Below the pieces are notes generated by a model. That model was not told the DNA's origin and ran no database searches. It saw nothing but the letters and a program-made list of their open reading frames with translations. From positions 1,302,001 to 1,366,000 of the forward strand of contig CAVZZG010000003.1 of assembly GCA_963779685.1 (NCBI GenBank): a stretch of 64,000 nt of DNA. The letters run 5' to 3'. Each line of letters opens with the position of its first letter. Position 1 is the first letter of the stretch. The position numbers and the translations under genes are program-made. Below are positions 1 through 8,282 of this stretch, piece by piece. The DNA comes from CAVZZG01 sp963779685. GTDB taxonomy: Bacteria > Actinomycetota > Thermoleophilia > Gaiellales > F1-60-MAGs149.

Positions 1-497
1 GTCACCGGCACGCCCTTGCCGGGGCCGAACCGGTCGTGGTACGTCCGGAACGTCACGCCCTTGCCGTTCGACCAGGTCCGGTTGGCCCGCTTGAAGGTCG
101 GCGCTCCGGCGGCGTTGCGCCAGCCGCCGTCCCGCCAGTAGGGCGGGCCGTGCGACCAGCCGTGGGCCCCCGGCGCGGTCCTGGCACCGGCCGCGTTCAC
201 CCAGTACCCACCGGAGGTGCCCGCGTAGTGCACGAAGGTGCCGTCGGCGGCGGTCCCGGTGCCCTGCATCGGCACGCCGGCCGCGCCGTACAGGAAGTCT
301 TCCCGGTAGTGCCCGGTGAGTCCCGGCGCGGCCACCGGCTTGCCGACGAACCGCGATTCGGGCACGAACCAGTAGTAGGTGATCTGGAACGACCCGAGCG
401 ATGTCGCCGCACGGGCCGACGCCCCGCCCGCGGCCACCGCGACGAGTGCGAGGACGGCGACGACGAGGCGCCGCGCGCTGCGCCAGGTGAACCCCAT
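1..497 (-). CDS. Secreted 3D-domain protein, C-terminus beyond left edge
   Basis: An open frame begins at an ATG ending at 497 and runs off the left edge, leaving 165 codons. Residues 1-30 form a signal peptide: basic start, hydrophobic Val/Leu/Ala core, Ala-rich cleavage region. The mature start contains FQITYYW, and a later stretch reads MQGTGTAADGTFVHYAG. Both resemble the N-terminal part of exported 3D (Asp-Asp-Asp) domain proteins, which are related to MltA-type peptidoglycan transglycosylases. The catalytic Asp cluster would lie beyond the edge, so activity cannot be judged. It is divergent from the amidotransferase at 582. Family assignment is moderate; export is well supported. Confidence 0.6.
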   Translation of the reverse strand, partial: MGFTWRSARRLVVAVLALVAVAAGGASARAATSLGSFQITYYWFVPESRFVGKPVAAPGLTGHYREDFLYGAAGVPMQGTGTAADGTFVHYAGTSGGYWVNAAGARTAPGAHGWSHGPPYWRDGGWRNAAGAPTFKRANRTWSNGKGVTFRTYHDRFGPGKGVPV

Positions 498-581
498 CGC
501 CTCCCAGTATCGGCGCACCATGCCGCCGCCTCAAGTTCGCGGCCGGCGGGCATCCACCTCCCGGACTCGTACGATTCGGGC

Positions 582-1304
582 GTGCGCATCCTGGTGATCC
601 AACACGACGACGACTCCGGCATCGGCACCCTGCACGACCCGCTCATCGAAGCGGGAGCCGAACTGGAGGCCTGGATCCCGCATGGCAAGGCGGCCCCTGA
701 CCGGCCGGTCGCCGAGTACGACGGCGTCATCGTGCTGGGCGGGATCATCAATCCCGACGAGGACGACGAGCACGCCTGGCTGGCAACCGAGCGCTTCGCG
801 ATGCGGCAGGCGCTCGATCTCGAGATCCCGACCCTCGGCATCTGCCTGGGAGGCCAGCTGCTCGCCCAGACCGCCGGGGGCACGGCCAGTCTTGCGCCGC
901 GGTCGGAGATCGGCTGGTACCGGCTCCACGCCACGTCCGAGCTGGCCGGCGATCCCGTCTTCGGCGAGTTCCCGGCGGAGTTCGAGTCGTTCGAATGGCA
1001 CCACTACTGCTTCGAGCTGCCCCCGGGGGCGGTGCTGCTGGCAACGAACGACAACGTCAACCAGGCGTTCCGGATCGGCATGCACGCGTGGGGCACGCAG
1101 TTCCACATCGAGGTGCCGGGTTCGATGATCAAGGAGTGGCTCGTCAGCGGCGCCCCCGACGCGATCGCCCACGGCGCCGACATCGACGCGATCCGGGCCG
1201 ACACGGATGCCAGGGATGCCGCCCACGCCGCCCTCGCCGCGACGCTGGCGCGCCGGTTCGCCGCGGTCGTGGCGGCGGCGAGCGCCTACCGCGGCGCCAG
1301 GTAG
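582..1304 (+). CDS. Class I glutamine amidotransferase-like protein
   Basis: This 240-residue protein has the fold of free-standing GMP-synthase-like amidotransferases. The nucleophile Cys88 lies in GICLGG, and the His/Glu pair is in QFHIEV near residue 177. Such proteins hydrolyse glutamine or act as gamma-glutamyl peptidases; the substrate here is unknown. An in-frame extension reaches back to position 36, but it is antisense to the 3D-domain gene and has no family character. GTG at 582 is preferred because TACGAT lies 6 bases before it, a -10 box suited to a leaderless transcript. The 3' end overlaps the convergent phosphatase by about 19 bases. Confidence 0.85.
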   Translation: MRILVIQHDDDSGIGTLHDPLIEAGAELEAWIPHGKAAPDRPVAEYDGVIVLGGIINPDEDDEHAWLATERFAMRQALDLEIPTLGICLGGQLLAQTAGGTASLAPRSEIGWYRLHATSELAGDPVFGEFPAEFESFEWHHYCFELPPGAVLLATNDNVNQAFRIGMHAWGTQFHIEVPGSMIKEWLVSGAPDAIAHGADIDAIRADTDARDAAHAALAATLARRFAAVVAAASAYRGAR

Positions 1305-1939
1305 CCCGCCAGGCCCGCCTGGACCTGGACGAAGTCGTCGAACCACTCGTACGGCTCGTCGATCTCACCGAGGTAGGTGGCCAGGGCGCCGCGCGCGAAC
1401 CTGAGGTCCGCCGTACGGGATGCGCAGCGGTCCGACCAGCCGTCGCCGACGTAGGCCATGGGGCGACCGTCAGCCAGGCGAGCCGCGTCGGCGCGCTTGC
1501 ACTCCTCCCCGCACTCCGCGCAGACGGTGCGATCGAGAAACGTGATGGTCGCCCCCGAGCGATCGAAGGTGGCGCGATGGGCGACGATCGGCAGCGCGAT
1601 GTCGTGCCACTCGAGGATGGGCTCGATCAGCTCGTGGAAGCCGCTCGACACGATGACCGGCTCCACGAAGCGCTCACGGCAGAAGGCGATCAGATCGGCG
1701 AGGCCGGGCCGCAGCACCACGCGTTCGCGGAGGAACTCGAGCACCTCCTCGTGCGTCGCGCGGACGCCGGCCAGTTGCTGCACCAGCGCGGCGTTCAACG
1801 TCATCGTGCCGCCGGCGATGCCCGCCTCGGTCTGCTCCCAGACATCCGGGGCCCACGCCCGGACGAGGACGTCGATGGTGTCCTCGTCGGTGATCGTGCC
1901 GTCGAAGTCGAGCAGGAGAAGCACCGGCGAATGATGCAC
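1286..1939 (-). CDS. HAD-superfamily phosphatase, MtnX/SerB-like
   Basis: A 217-residue HAD hydrolase. Motif I is DFDGTITDED near the N-terminus (nucleophile Asp and acid/base Asp two residues on), motif II is the Ser of VSSGF, and motif III/IV is VGDGWSD. The cap CAECGEECK is Cys-rich, as in MtnX-type phosphatases that act on 2-hydroxy-3-keto-5-methylthiopentenyl phosphate, but no other methionine-salvage gene is nearby. The GTG start at 1939 gives a compact N-terminus just before motif I. It is 20 bases downstream of the PKD gene on the same strand and may share its transcript. Phosphatase is firm, substrate open. Confidence 0.8.
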   Translation of the reverse strand: MHHSPVLLLLDFDGTITDEDTIDVLVRAWAPDVWEQTEAGIAGGTMTLNAALVQQLAGVRATHEEVLEFLRERVVLRPGLADLIAFCRERFVEPVIVSSGFHELIEPILEWHDIALPIVAHRATFDRSGATITFLDRTVCAECGEECKRADAARLADGRPMAYVGDGWSDRCASRTADLRFARGALATYLGEIDEPYEWFDDFVQVQAGLAGYLAPR

Positions 1940-1959
1940 GCAAGCGTGCCGGACGACCC

Positions 1960-4900
1960 TCAGCGGAAGCCGGCGTGGGCCCGCGCCTGGGCCCCGGCCC
2001 GCCGGCGCAGCGTCAGGGAGACCACCGACCGTCCGTGCCCGTGCCGGGTCGCGCGAAGGCGGACTGTGATGGCATGAACGCCGCCCCTCACGCTCCGGCG
2101 CACCGTGTCGACACGACTTCCGCGCGTGATCCGGAACGTGACGATGCCGGGGGCGTTGACCCGCAGTTGCAGCGACAGGACCGCGCCCGACCTCGTCGCG
2201 TGGAGGATCCTGACGGAGAGGCGCGCCACCGGGAGGTCGATCCGGGCGCGGGACAGACGGTTCTTGGAGTCGCGGGCGTAGAAGTACGCGACGTAGCGGC
2301 GGGCGCGCCGGTAGACGTGCGTGACGCGGGCCCCGGATCGCTTCGCGCCGTCCCCGAACACCCACCACGTGCTGACGATCCTCGCTCCGCCGTCTCCCGG
2401 GGCCGCCAGCCCGCGGAACGGCACGTGGTCGCCCGCGAACGATGCCGGCACCGGCAGGATGCGCACGAGGGGGGCCCCGCGCACGGCGATCTCGACGATC
2501 GCCTCGTCCGAGACCGTCCTGCCCGTGCCGTCGCTCACCGACAGCGTGGCCCGGTACGCGCCCGCCCGACGGTAGACGTGCGTGGCATCGAGGGTCGTCG
2601 CCGAGCCACCGTCGCCGAACGACCACCGGGCACTCACCCACGCGCCGCTGGCGCTGCCGTCGAAGGTCATCGTGTCACCGACGCGACCCGACAGGTTGGG
2701 TCCGGCGCTCGCCGCCAGCCGGTTCGAGATCGTGAAGGTCAGGGCCACGCGGGCGAGGTTCCCGGCCCGGTCGGCGACCTCGACCGAGCCACGGTACGTC
2801 CCCGCGACGGCATAGGTGTGGTCGAGCGCGAATCCCGTCGCCGTCGAGTGGTCGCCGAGGTCCCACGAGGCCGACGCGAGCGGCTCGTCCGCCGACACGG
2901 CCAGGTGGAGCGGCACGCCGGGCGTGCCGAGTTGCAGCGGGGCGATCGCCGGAGCGGGCGCGACGGTGTCGTAGGCGACGGCGAGGTCGGGCGAGCGCGG
3001 GCTCGACAGCGCGGTCCGGGTCACGGCCACCAGGCCGTAGGCGTAGGTGCCGTCGCGGGTCAGTGAGCGATCGGTGAACGACCGTGCCGGCGCCGCGACG
3101 GTGGCGATGCGCACGCCACCCCGGTACACGTCGTAGTGGTCGGCGTTGTAGACGGCGTCCCAGGTCAGCTGCGGGGCCGCATTGGTGGGATTGCGCAGGG
3201 CCGAGACGTTGCCGGGAGCCGACGGGGCCGTCGCGGTGTGAACGTGGACGAGCGCGGTGTCCGTGCTCGTGTTCGGTGGCACGGCGAGGTCGGACGCCGA
3301 GACGCTCACCTGGTACGTGCCCGGCGCGGTGTACACGTGGGTCACGGTGCGCCCCGCCATCGCAGGTCCGCCGTCGCCGACGTCCCAGCTGATGGAGCTC
3401 TCATCCAGGCCGGCGTCGGGGTCGACGGGATCGGTCGCGAACGTCACCACCGCGCCGACATCGACGTCGAGATCGCTGCCCGCCGAGAGGATCGGGCCGT
3501 CGTGGTCCTCGACCGTGACCGTTGCCACGGCAGCAGCGGTGTTGCCCGCGCCGTCCCAGGCGCTCAACCGCAGCTGGTAGGAACCGCTCTTGACGTAGTG
3601 GTGGAGCTGGGTGGCGTTCTCGCTGGTCGTCCCGTCACCGAAGTCCCACAGCACCCGCGCGACACCCGACAGGTCGTCGGTGGCCTGCGCCAGGTAGGGA
3701 TCGGGGCCGAGGCACGGCAACGACGGCGGCGACGGCCCGATCGCGAAGGCCGTGTCGTGGCCCGAGTAGATGGTGCAGTCGGCCAGCCCGACCGTCGGCG
3801 GGGTGTGATCGTCGGTCGCCTGCACGACCTGTCCGGCATCGATCCACAGAGCGAGCACGCTGCCGGTGCCGTCGATCGCGATCACGGGGACGCCCGTGGC
3901 GGGCCCGAGATCGTGGGGCGCCGACCACAGCCCGTTGGCCAGCGACGCCGCGAAGATGTGGTACTCGCCCGCCGTCGCATCCCAGCCGTACCAGATCGTG
4001 GCGCCGTCGCCGAGCGGGCCGACGATCGCGACTGCGGGATTCGCGGCGTCGCCGCCGTCGGGCGCGTCGAGCGGTGTGGATGCCTGCCACAGCCCGGTCG
4101 CCAGCCGGGCGCTGAACACCCGCGACCGCCCACTGGTGGCCTGGGTCCAGACCACGACGGCGGTGTCCGAGACCGGATCGGCCGCGACCGCCGGGGTCGC
4201 GGCATCGCCCGTGGGGACGACGTACCCGGGCGGTCCGGTGGTGGGGTCGAGCAGGTTCGGAAGGCTCCAGACGCCACCGGCCATGGCCGCTCCATAGACG
4301 CGCCGGCGCCCGGCCAGCTCCTGCGTCCACGCGGCCACGCCCGCTGCCGGCGAGGTCATGGCGAGACCGATCTCGAGCACGTTGCCGTCGCCGGCCCCGG
4401 TGTCGATCGCGGCGGGAGGCGTCCATGTCGCGCCGCTCCAGCGCGCAACGAAGGCGTGGAAGAGCGCCCCCGAACCCTCGAGGAAGGCTATGCCGACGCC
4501 GCCGCCGGCCTGGGACACCGCCAGTGTCGGAACGGCGTTGCCCGTCCCGGCGCCGGTGTCGACGAACGCCGGCGTGCCCCAGGTGCCGCCCGTCCCGCGG
4601 CTCGCGAGCACGCGCAGGCGCGCGCCGGTGTACTGGACGAAGGCCACGGTCGCCGCGCCGGCGTCATCGATGACGACGGCTGCGTTCTGGACGTCCCGGG
4701 TGCCGGCGTCCACCACCACGGGCGCCGCGAACGTGCCGCCGCTGATGGCCACGGCCCACAGGCGCTGATGGTCGCCGTCGGACTGCACGAAGGTGACGAC
4801 GCCCCTGCCCCCGCTGCCGACGGCGACGGAGGGATGGCCGACGTCGCTCGTGCCCGTGTCGAGGGCCGTGTGCACGGACCACGTGCTGCCGGACAGGACG

Positions 4901-5109
4901 GCGACGTCGAGCCGGGAATGGCCGGCCGCCGCATCGGCCGCGACCCACGCCACCACCGACGAGCCGTCGGCGGCCGTGCCCAGCGCTACGGAGTGCAGCG
5001 CACCGCCGGTGCTGTCGACCGGTGCGCCGGGCAGCCACGTTGCGTGGGCAGCCGGAACCGGCATGCTGAAAGCGCACGCGGCCAGAAGGGCGGCCCGCCA
5101 GGTCCGCAT
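1960..5109 (-). CDS. Large secreted multi-PKD-domain protein
   Basis: A 1049-residue exported protein with a signal peptide at residues 1-23 ending in AHA. Residues about 30-430 are repeated 50-60-residue beta units (alternating PSVAV and VVTFVQ-like strands) resembling a sialidase/BNR-type propeller. PKD domains follow, each with a (W/F)xFGDG or WDxGD motif and an HxYxxxGxY motif, at least five in all. A fibronectin-III-like module (PGNVSALRNP to YDVYRGG) lies near 630-700. The C-terminal 90 residues are strongly Arg-rich. It is probably a surface adhesion or carbohydrate-binding protein. Upstream bases 5110-5151 are AT-rich, and AAAAGGA lies just before the ATG. Confidence 0.85.
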   Translation of the reverse strand: MRTWRAALLAACAFSMPVPAAHATWLPGAPVDSTGGALHSVALGTAADGSSVVAWVAADAAAGHSRLDVAVLSGSTWSVHTALDTGTSDVGHPSVAVGSGGRGVVTFVQSDGDHQRLWAVAISGGTFAAPVVVDAGTRDVQNAAVVIDDAGAATVAFVQYTGARLRVLASRGTGGTWGTPAFVDTGAGTGNAVPTLAVSQAGGGVGIAFLEGSGALFHAFVARWSGATWTPPAAIDTGAGDGNVLEIGLAMTSPAAGVAAWTQELAGRRRVYGAAMAGGVWSLPNLLDPTTGPPGYVVPTGDAATPAVAADPVSDTAVVVWTQATSGRSRVFSARLATGLWQASTPLDAPDGGDAANPAVAIVGPLGDGATIWYGWDATAGEYHIFAASLANGLWSAPHDLGPATGVPVIAIDGTGSVLALWIDAGQVVQATDDHTPPTVGLADCTIYSGHDTAFAIGPSPPSLPCLGPDPYLAQATDDLSGVARVLWDFGDGTTSENATQLHHYVKSGSYQLRLSAWDGAGNTAAAVATVTVEDHDGPILSAGSDLDVDVGAVVTFATDPVDPDAGLDESSISWDVGDGGPAMAGRTVTHVYTAPGTYQVSVSASDLAVPPNTSTDTALVHVHTATAPSAPGNVSALRNPTNAAPQLTWDAVYNADHYDVYRGGVRIATVAAPARSFTDRSLTRDGTYAYGLVAVTRTALSSPRSPDLAVAYDTVAPAPAIAPLQLGTPGVPLHLAVSADEPLASASWDLGDHSTATGFALDHTYAVAGTYRGSVEVADRAGNLARVALTFTISNRLAASAGPNLSGRVGDTMTFDGSASGAWVSARWSFGDGGSATTLDATHVYRRAGAYRATLSVSDGTGRTVSDEAIVEIAVRGAPLVRILPVPASFAGDHVPFRGLAAPGDGGARIVSTWWVFGDGAKRSGARVTHVYRRARRYVAYFYARDSKNRLSRARIDLPVARLSVRILHATRSGAVLSLQLRVNAPGIVTFRITRGSRVDTVRRSVRGGVHAITVRLRATRHGHGRSVVSLTLRRRAGAQARAHAGFR

Positions 5110-5151
5110 GTATTCCTTTTCGGCATTAGTGCCATTACTTTCAAGTGATAT

Positions 5152-6588
5152 TCATGCCGGAAGCGGCCCGGCGGCCAGCCAGCGGTGGAAGTAGCTCGCT
5201 GGCAGCCCGGTGATCCTGCCGGCGAGCGCGACGAACTCGTCGGTGCTGCCGTTGCCGTAACGGTGTGCGCGGTACCAGGCCCGCAGCACCGACACCGCAC
5301 GCTCGTCGCCCAGGCTGTGCAGCAGCAGGGCACCGCGGAGGTAGACGGTGGCGGAGAACATGTTCTCGACGCCAGGGTCGCCGAGCGCGACCTGCTCGTT
5401 CAGGACGTTGAGCTGATCTACGGCGCCGGCGGCCGAATCCGCCATCGGCGAGGTCCCGCTGTGGTCGAGCCACAGCCAGCTCGCGTAGGTGGCGAAGCCC
5501 TCGTTCAGCCAGATGTCGCTCCACCGCACCGGCGTGACGGCGTCGCCGAACCACTGGTGGGCGAGCTCGTGCGCGAGCAGCGACTCGTCCCCGACGTCCG
5601 CCCCCGGGTACACGGGGAGCGACTGGGTCTCGAGCGAGGCGTCCTCGGGGTAGTCGACCACGAGGAGACCGTACTCGCCGAACGGGTACCGGCCGAACCG
5701 CGTCGAGAACCAGTCGAGCATGGCACGGGCGCGGGCGACCGCCTGCGCGGTGCGGCGGGCGTAGACGGTCAGGGACGCGCTGCGGTAGACGACGCCGTCC
5801 GTCGCGCGTTCCGGGCGGGTGAGTCTGAGCGGGCCGACCGCGAGCTGCAGCAGGTAGGTGGCCATCGGCCGGTCCTCGACGAACCGCCGGGTGACGGCAT
5901 CGCCCCTCGACGTCTGCGAGACGAGCCGTCCCGACGCGATCGACGCCACGCCGCGCGGCGTCGTGATCGCGACCGAGAACAACGCCTTGTCGGACGGATG
6001 GTCGCTGCAGGGGAAGAAGCGGTGGGCCGAGAACGGCTCGGATAGCGCGAACCCGACGCCCTTCTCGACCCGGAACCCGTTGGGGAGCTCGAGCCCGGCG
6101 GCGGGGAACGAGAGCACCCCCGGAGTCGGCGAGCCGGCGTACGTGACGACGATGTTCAGGCGAGAGCCACGGGAGATCGGCCCCGCCGGGCGCAGCTCCA
6201 GCTTCTCCTCGCGCTGCTCGACCCGAACCGCCGAGCCGCCGATCGTCGCCGCCGACACCGACATGCCCTGCAGGTCGAGGTCGATCTGGCTCAGGTCGGC
6301 GGTCGCTCGGGCGACGATGGTCGCGGTGCCGGCGAAGCGCGACGAGGCGGGATCCCACGTCAGCGCGAGATCCTCGCGCTGCACGTCGATGCCGGGGCTA
6401 CCAGCGCTCGGGAAGTAGGGATCGCCGATACCGATCGGTCCGGCTGCCGGCTGCGCGAGGGTCGTCGTCGCCGCCGGGAGCGTGGCCGTGCTCGCCGCGG
6501 TCGTGGTCGTCGCCGCGGTGGTGCCGTGGCCCTGCGAGCAGGCGGCGAGCATCACCGCCGAGAGCAAGCCTGCGGCGGCAACGCGCAT
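5152..6588 (-). CDS. M1 family zinc metallopeptidase lipoprotein
   Basis: A 478-residue lipoprotein. The first residues form a lipoprotein signal with lipobox LAAC (Cys17), followed by a Thr/Ala-rich linker to about residue 50. The M1 aminopeptidase beta domain and catalytic domain follow. The zinc motif HELAHQWFGD lies near residue 340, and the third ligand Glu is in LNEGFATYASW near 363. Family members are usually 600-900 residues; this one ends soon after the catalytic domain and lacks most of the C-terminal helical domain, as in other short actinobacterial members. It starts 3 bases after the preceding gene's stop, so co-transcription is likely. Confidence 0.9.
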   Translation of the reverse strand: MRVAAAGLLSAVMLAACSQGHGTTAATTTTAASTATLPAATTTLAQPAAGPIGIGDPYFPSAGSPGIDVQREDLALTWDPASSRFAGTATIVARATADLSQIDLDLQGMSVSAATIGGSAVRVEQREEKLELRPAGPISRGSRLNIVVTYAGSPTPGVLSFPAAGLELPNGFRVEKGVGFALSEPFSAHRFFPCSDHPSDKALFSVAITTPRGVASIASGRLVSQTSRGDAVTRRFVEDRPMATYLLQLAVGPLRLTRPERATDGVVYRSASLTVYARRTAQAVARARAMLDWFSTRFGRYPFGEYGLLVVDYPEDASLETQSLPVYPGADVGDESLLAHELAHQWFGDAVTPVRWSDIWLNEGFATYASWLWLDHSGTSPMADSAAGAVDQLNVLNEQVALGDPGVENMFSATVYLRGALLLHSLGDERAVSVLRAWYRAHRYGNGSTDEFVALAGRITGLPASYFHRWLAAGPLPA

Positions 6589-6591
6589 CGG

Positions 6592-6915
6592 CTAGAAGGG
6601 TATGGCCCTGAGGCGGTCGCGGTCGATCGCGAGGTCCGGCCGGTCGAGCTGTCCGGCGAGATGCGCGCCGATCCGGGCCGTGTGGATCGCGACCTTGCGC
6701 GACCCCTCGAGGTCGTCTGCCAGCCCGTTGGCGGCGTGCCAGGCGACGAAGGCCTCGAGGTCGTCCGCGGTCAGCGCCTCCACGTCCCGGCCGACCGTCT
6801 CGAGGTACCACCGCAGCAGTCGCAGCGTCCGCTGGTACGCGATCCGCGGCGTCACCGGCTGCGCCGCGACCCACCCCTGTTCGAAGTCTGCGAGGGATGC
6901 GGCGACGCCGGTCAC
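6592..6915 (-). CDS. Small protein resembling a lone recombinase core-binding domain
   Basis: A 107-residue helical protein. The pattern of residues 10-85 (AYQRTLRLLRWYLE, LTADDLEAFVAWH, then a second helix pair) resembles the SAM-like N-terminal core-binding domain of XerC/D-type tyrosine recombinases. No catalytic domain (R..HxxR..Y) follows; the stop is followed at once by the M1 peptidase gene. The GTG start at 6915 overlaps the upstream stop as GTGA, indicating translational coupling. It may be a domesticated DNA-binding fragment, or the similarity may be only helical periodicity. The function is unknown. Confidence 0.6.
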   Translation of the reverse strand: MTGVAASLADFEQGWVAAQPVTPRIAYQRTLRLLRWYLETVGRDVEALTADDLEAFVAWHAANGLADDLEGSRKVAIHTARIGAHLAGQLDRPDLAIDRDRLRAIPF

Positions 6916-7466
6916 CGCAGCGCCTCGCGCGCGATCGCGCGCAGCAGCGACTGGCGGACGACGCCGCTTCCGAGCCGCACCAGGAGCCAGTAACGCTCGA
7001 AGGGCTCGCGGGCCAGCGGCCCGCACGCGATCCGCGTCTCGGTCAGCAGGAGCGTCCCGTAGTCGGCGGTGGCGCACCGGAGCGACATCGCGACCTTCAC
7101 CGCGTCCGCGGGCACGAACGCGCGCCAGTCGTCCGAGGTTCGCGGCATGCCCTCGTGGTCTCCGCCGGGCCACGGCCGGCCCGCGAAGCCGACCACGATC
7201 TCGTGCGGCTGGTCCGCGATGCGGACGAACCCGTTCTCGCCGTCGCCGAGATCGGCGATCAGCCCGCTCGATCGGCGCAGGCTCCGGCCCAGGGTGCGAG
7301 CGGCGAAGAGGGCGCGGGCGAGTCGCGCCTCGGCCAATGGCGTCGTGCGCAGCGCATCGGCGACGCGATCGATGGGCGCGGCGACGGGCCGCCCATGCAC
7401 CGTCCGGTGATCGAACGCCGGCAGCAGTTCGTCCAGCACGGTGGGTGCGCCGAGGGTGACAGCCAC
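6912..7466 (-). CDS. SRPBCC-like protein of unknown function
   Basis: A 184-residue soluble protein. The segment TLLLTETRIACG, followed by FERYWLLVRLGSGVVRQSLLR, matches the closing strand and long C-terminal helix of uncharacterised SRPBCC/START-like proteins often near actinobacterial membrane or metalloenzyme genes. No enzymatic residues can be assigned. The frame extends to 7511, but GTG at 7466 is preferred: it lies 6 bases after TACCAT on the minus strand and avoids overlap with the divergent gene at 7495. It heads a minus-strand series with the small helical protein and the M1 peptidase. Confidence 0.6.
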   Translation of the reverse strand: MAVTLGAPTVLDELLPAFDHRTVHGRPVAAPIDRVADALRTTPLAEARLARALFAARTLGRSLRRSSGLIADLGDGENGFVRIADQPHEIVVGFAGRPWPGGDHEGMPRTSDDWRAFVPADAVKVAMSLRCATADYGTLLLTETRIACGPLAREPFERYWLLVRLGSGVVRQSLLRAIAREALR

Positions 7467-7472
7467 GGCGGC

Positions 7473-7487
7473 ATGGTATGGGACAAT
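7473..7487. promoter_or_regulatory. Divergent -10 boxes between 7466 and 7495 starts
   Basis: The minus-strand TACCAT (7473-7478) sits 6 bases before the GTG at 7466. The plus-strand GACAAT (7482-7487) sits 7 bases before the ATG at 7495. The gap is only 28 bases, so both transcripts would begin at or next to their start codons. This is inferred from spacing alone. Confidence 0.45.
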
Positions 7488-7494
7488 CCGCGGT

Positions 7495-7710
7495 ATGAGC
7501 GAGCCGACCACCCGCGACGTCGACCACCTGCTGTCGGCCGCGACGCCGCACTTCGCGTACCAGATCCGCGAGCGGGTGGCGAACCTGGTCGACGGACTCC
7601 CGGCCGACCATCCCGTGCGGGTCTACGCGCGCGACCGGCTGACGCTGCTCGACGGGCTCGGCTGGACGACATCTCGAGGGTCGTGGGGCGACCCGTCAGC
7701 GCCTCGATGA
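7495..7710 (+). CDS. Small hypothetical protein upstream of DUF1802 gene
   Basis: A 71-residue soluble protein with no recognised motif. The N-terminal 50 residues look helical and acidic/basic mixed (DHLLSAATPHFAYQIRERV), and the tail is Ser/Arg/Pro-rich. Its stop TGA overlaps the ATG of the next gene (ATGA at 7707-7710), so it is probably translated and coupled to the DUF1802 protein. It heads the plus-strand set that ends in fabL. Confidence 0.55.
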   Translation: MSEPTTRDVDHLLSAATPHFAYQIRERVANLVDGLPADHPVRVYARDRLTLLDGLGWTTSRGSWGDPSAPR

Positions 7711-8282
7711 CGCTCGCGCTGAAGGAATGGCACGTCGCCGGCGAGGCGATCGGGCGGGGCGACCAGGTGCTGACGCTCCGCAAGGGCGGCATCCGGGAGA
7801 AGGCGTTCGCCATCCCCGGCTCCTCGTTCTGGCTGTATCCGACGTGGGAGCATCAGCGCGCTGAGGACGTGAAGCGGGCCTGGCACGGCGAGCTGGCCCG
7901 GTCGAATCGCGACCGGCGCGTGGACGCGCGCATACCGGTGCGCTGCCACTGCGAGCTCGTGGCCGCGTGGGAGGTCGCCGACCCGGCGGTCCTCGACGAG
8001 ATCGACCGCTGGCACCTCTGGACGCCGCGTTACATCGCCGAACGGCTCTCGTGGCGCCCGGGCAGACCTCTCACCGTCCTCCTCGTGCGCGCGTCCGCGT
8101 TGCTCGAACCGGCGCTGCTCGCACCCGCCGACGCCTATGAGGGTTGCCGGTCCTGGGTGGATCTCGAGGAGGAGCCGGCCGGGACGACGTTCCCGTCGCT
8201 CACCGACGAGGCGTTCGCCGTCCGCCAGGCAATGATCGAGGCAGCGCTGGGGGCGCCGACGGCGGCCCTGGTCGAGGCATGA
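7707..8282 (+). CDS. DUF1802 family protein
   Basis: A 191-residue protein opening with LKEWHVAGEAIGRGDQ and LRKGGIRE, the hallmark N-terminus of DUF1802. A conserved WLYPTWEHQ-type block follows and a charged C-terminus. The family is uncharacterised; the RKGGI turn suggests nucleotide or RNA binding, but nothing proves it. The start overlaps the upstream stop (ATGA) and its own stop overlaps the fabL start (ATGA), so the three genes form one translationally coupled operon. Confidence 0.8.
   Translation: MTLALKEWHVAGEAIGRGDQVLTLRKGGIREKAFAIPGSSFWLYPTWEHQRAEDVKRAWHGELARSNRDRRVDARIPVRCHCELVAAWEVADPAVLDEIDRWHLWTPRYIAERLSWRPGRPLTVLLVRASALLEPALLAPADAYEGCRSWVDLEEEPAGTTFPSLTDEAFAVRQAMIEAALGAPTAALVEA

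Noticed and set aside
36..581. N-terminal extension of the amidotransferase frame
   Set aside because: It is antisense to the signal-peptide-bearing 3D-domain gene and lacks family similarity; the GTG at 582 has a -10 box at the right distance.
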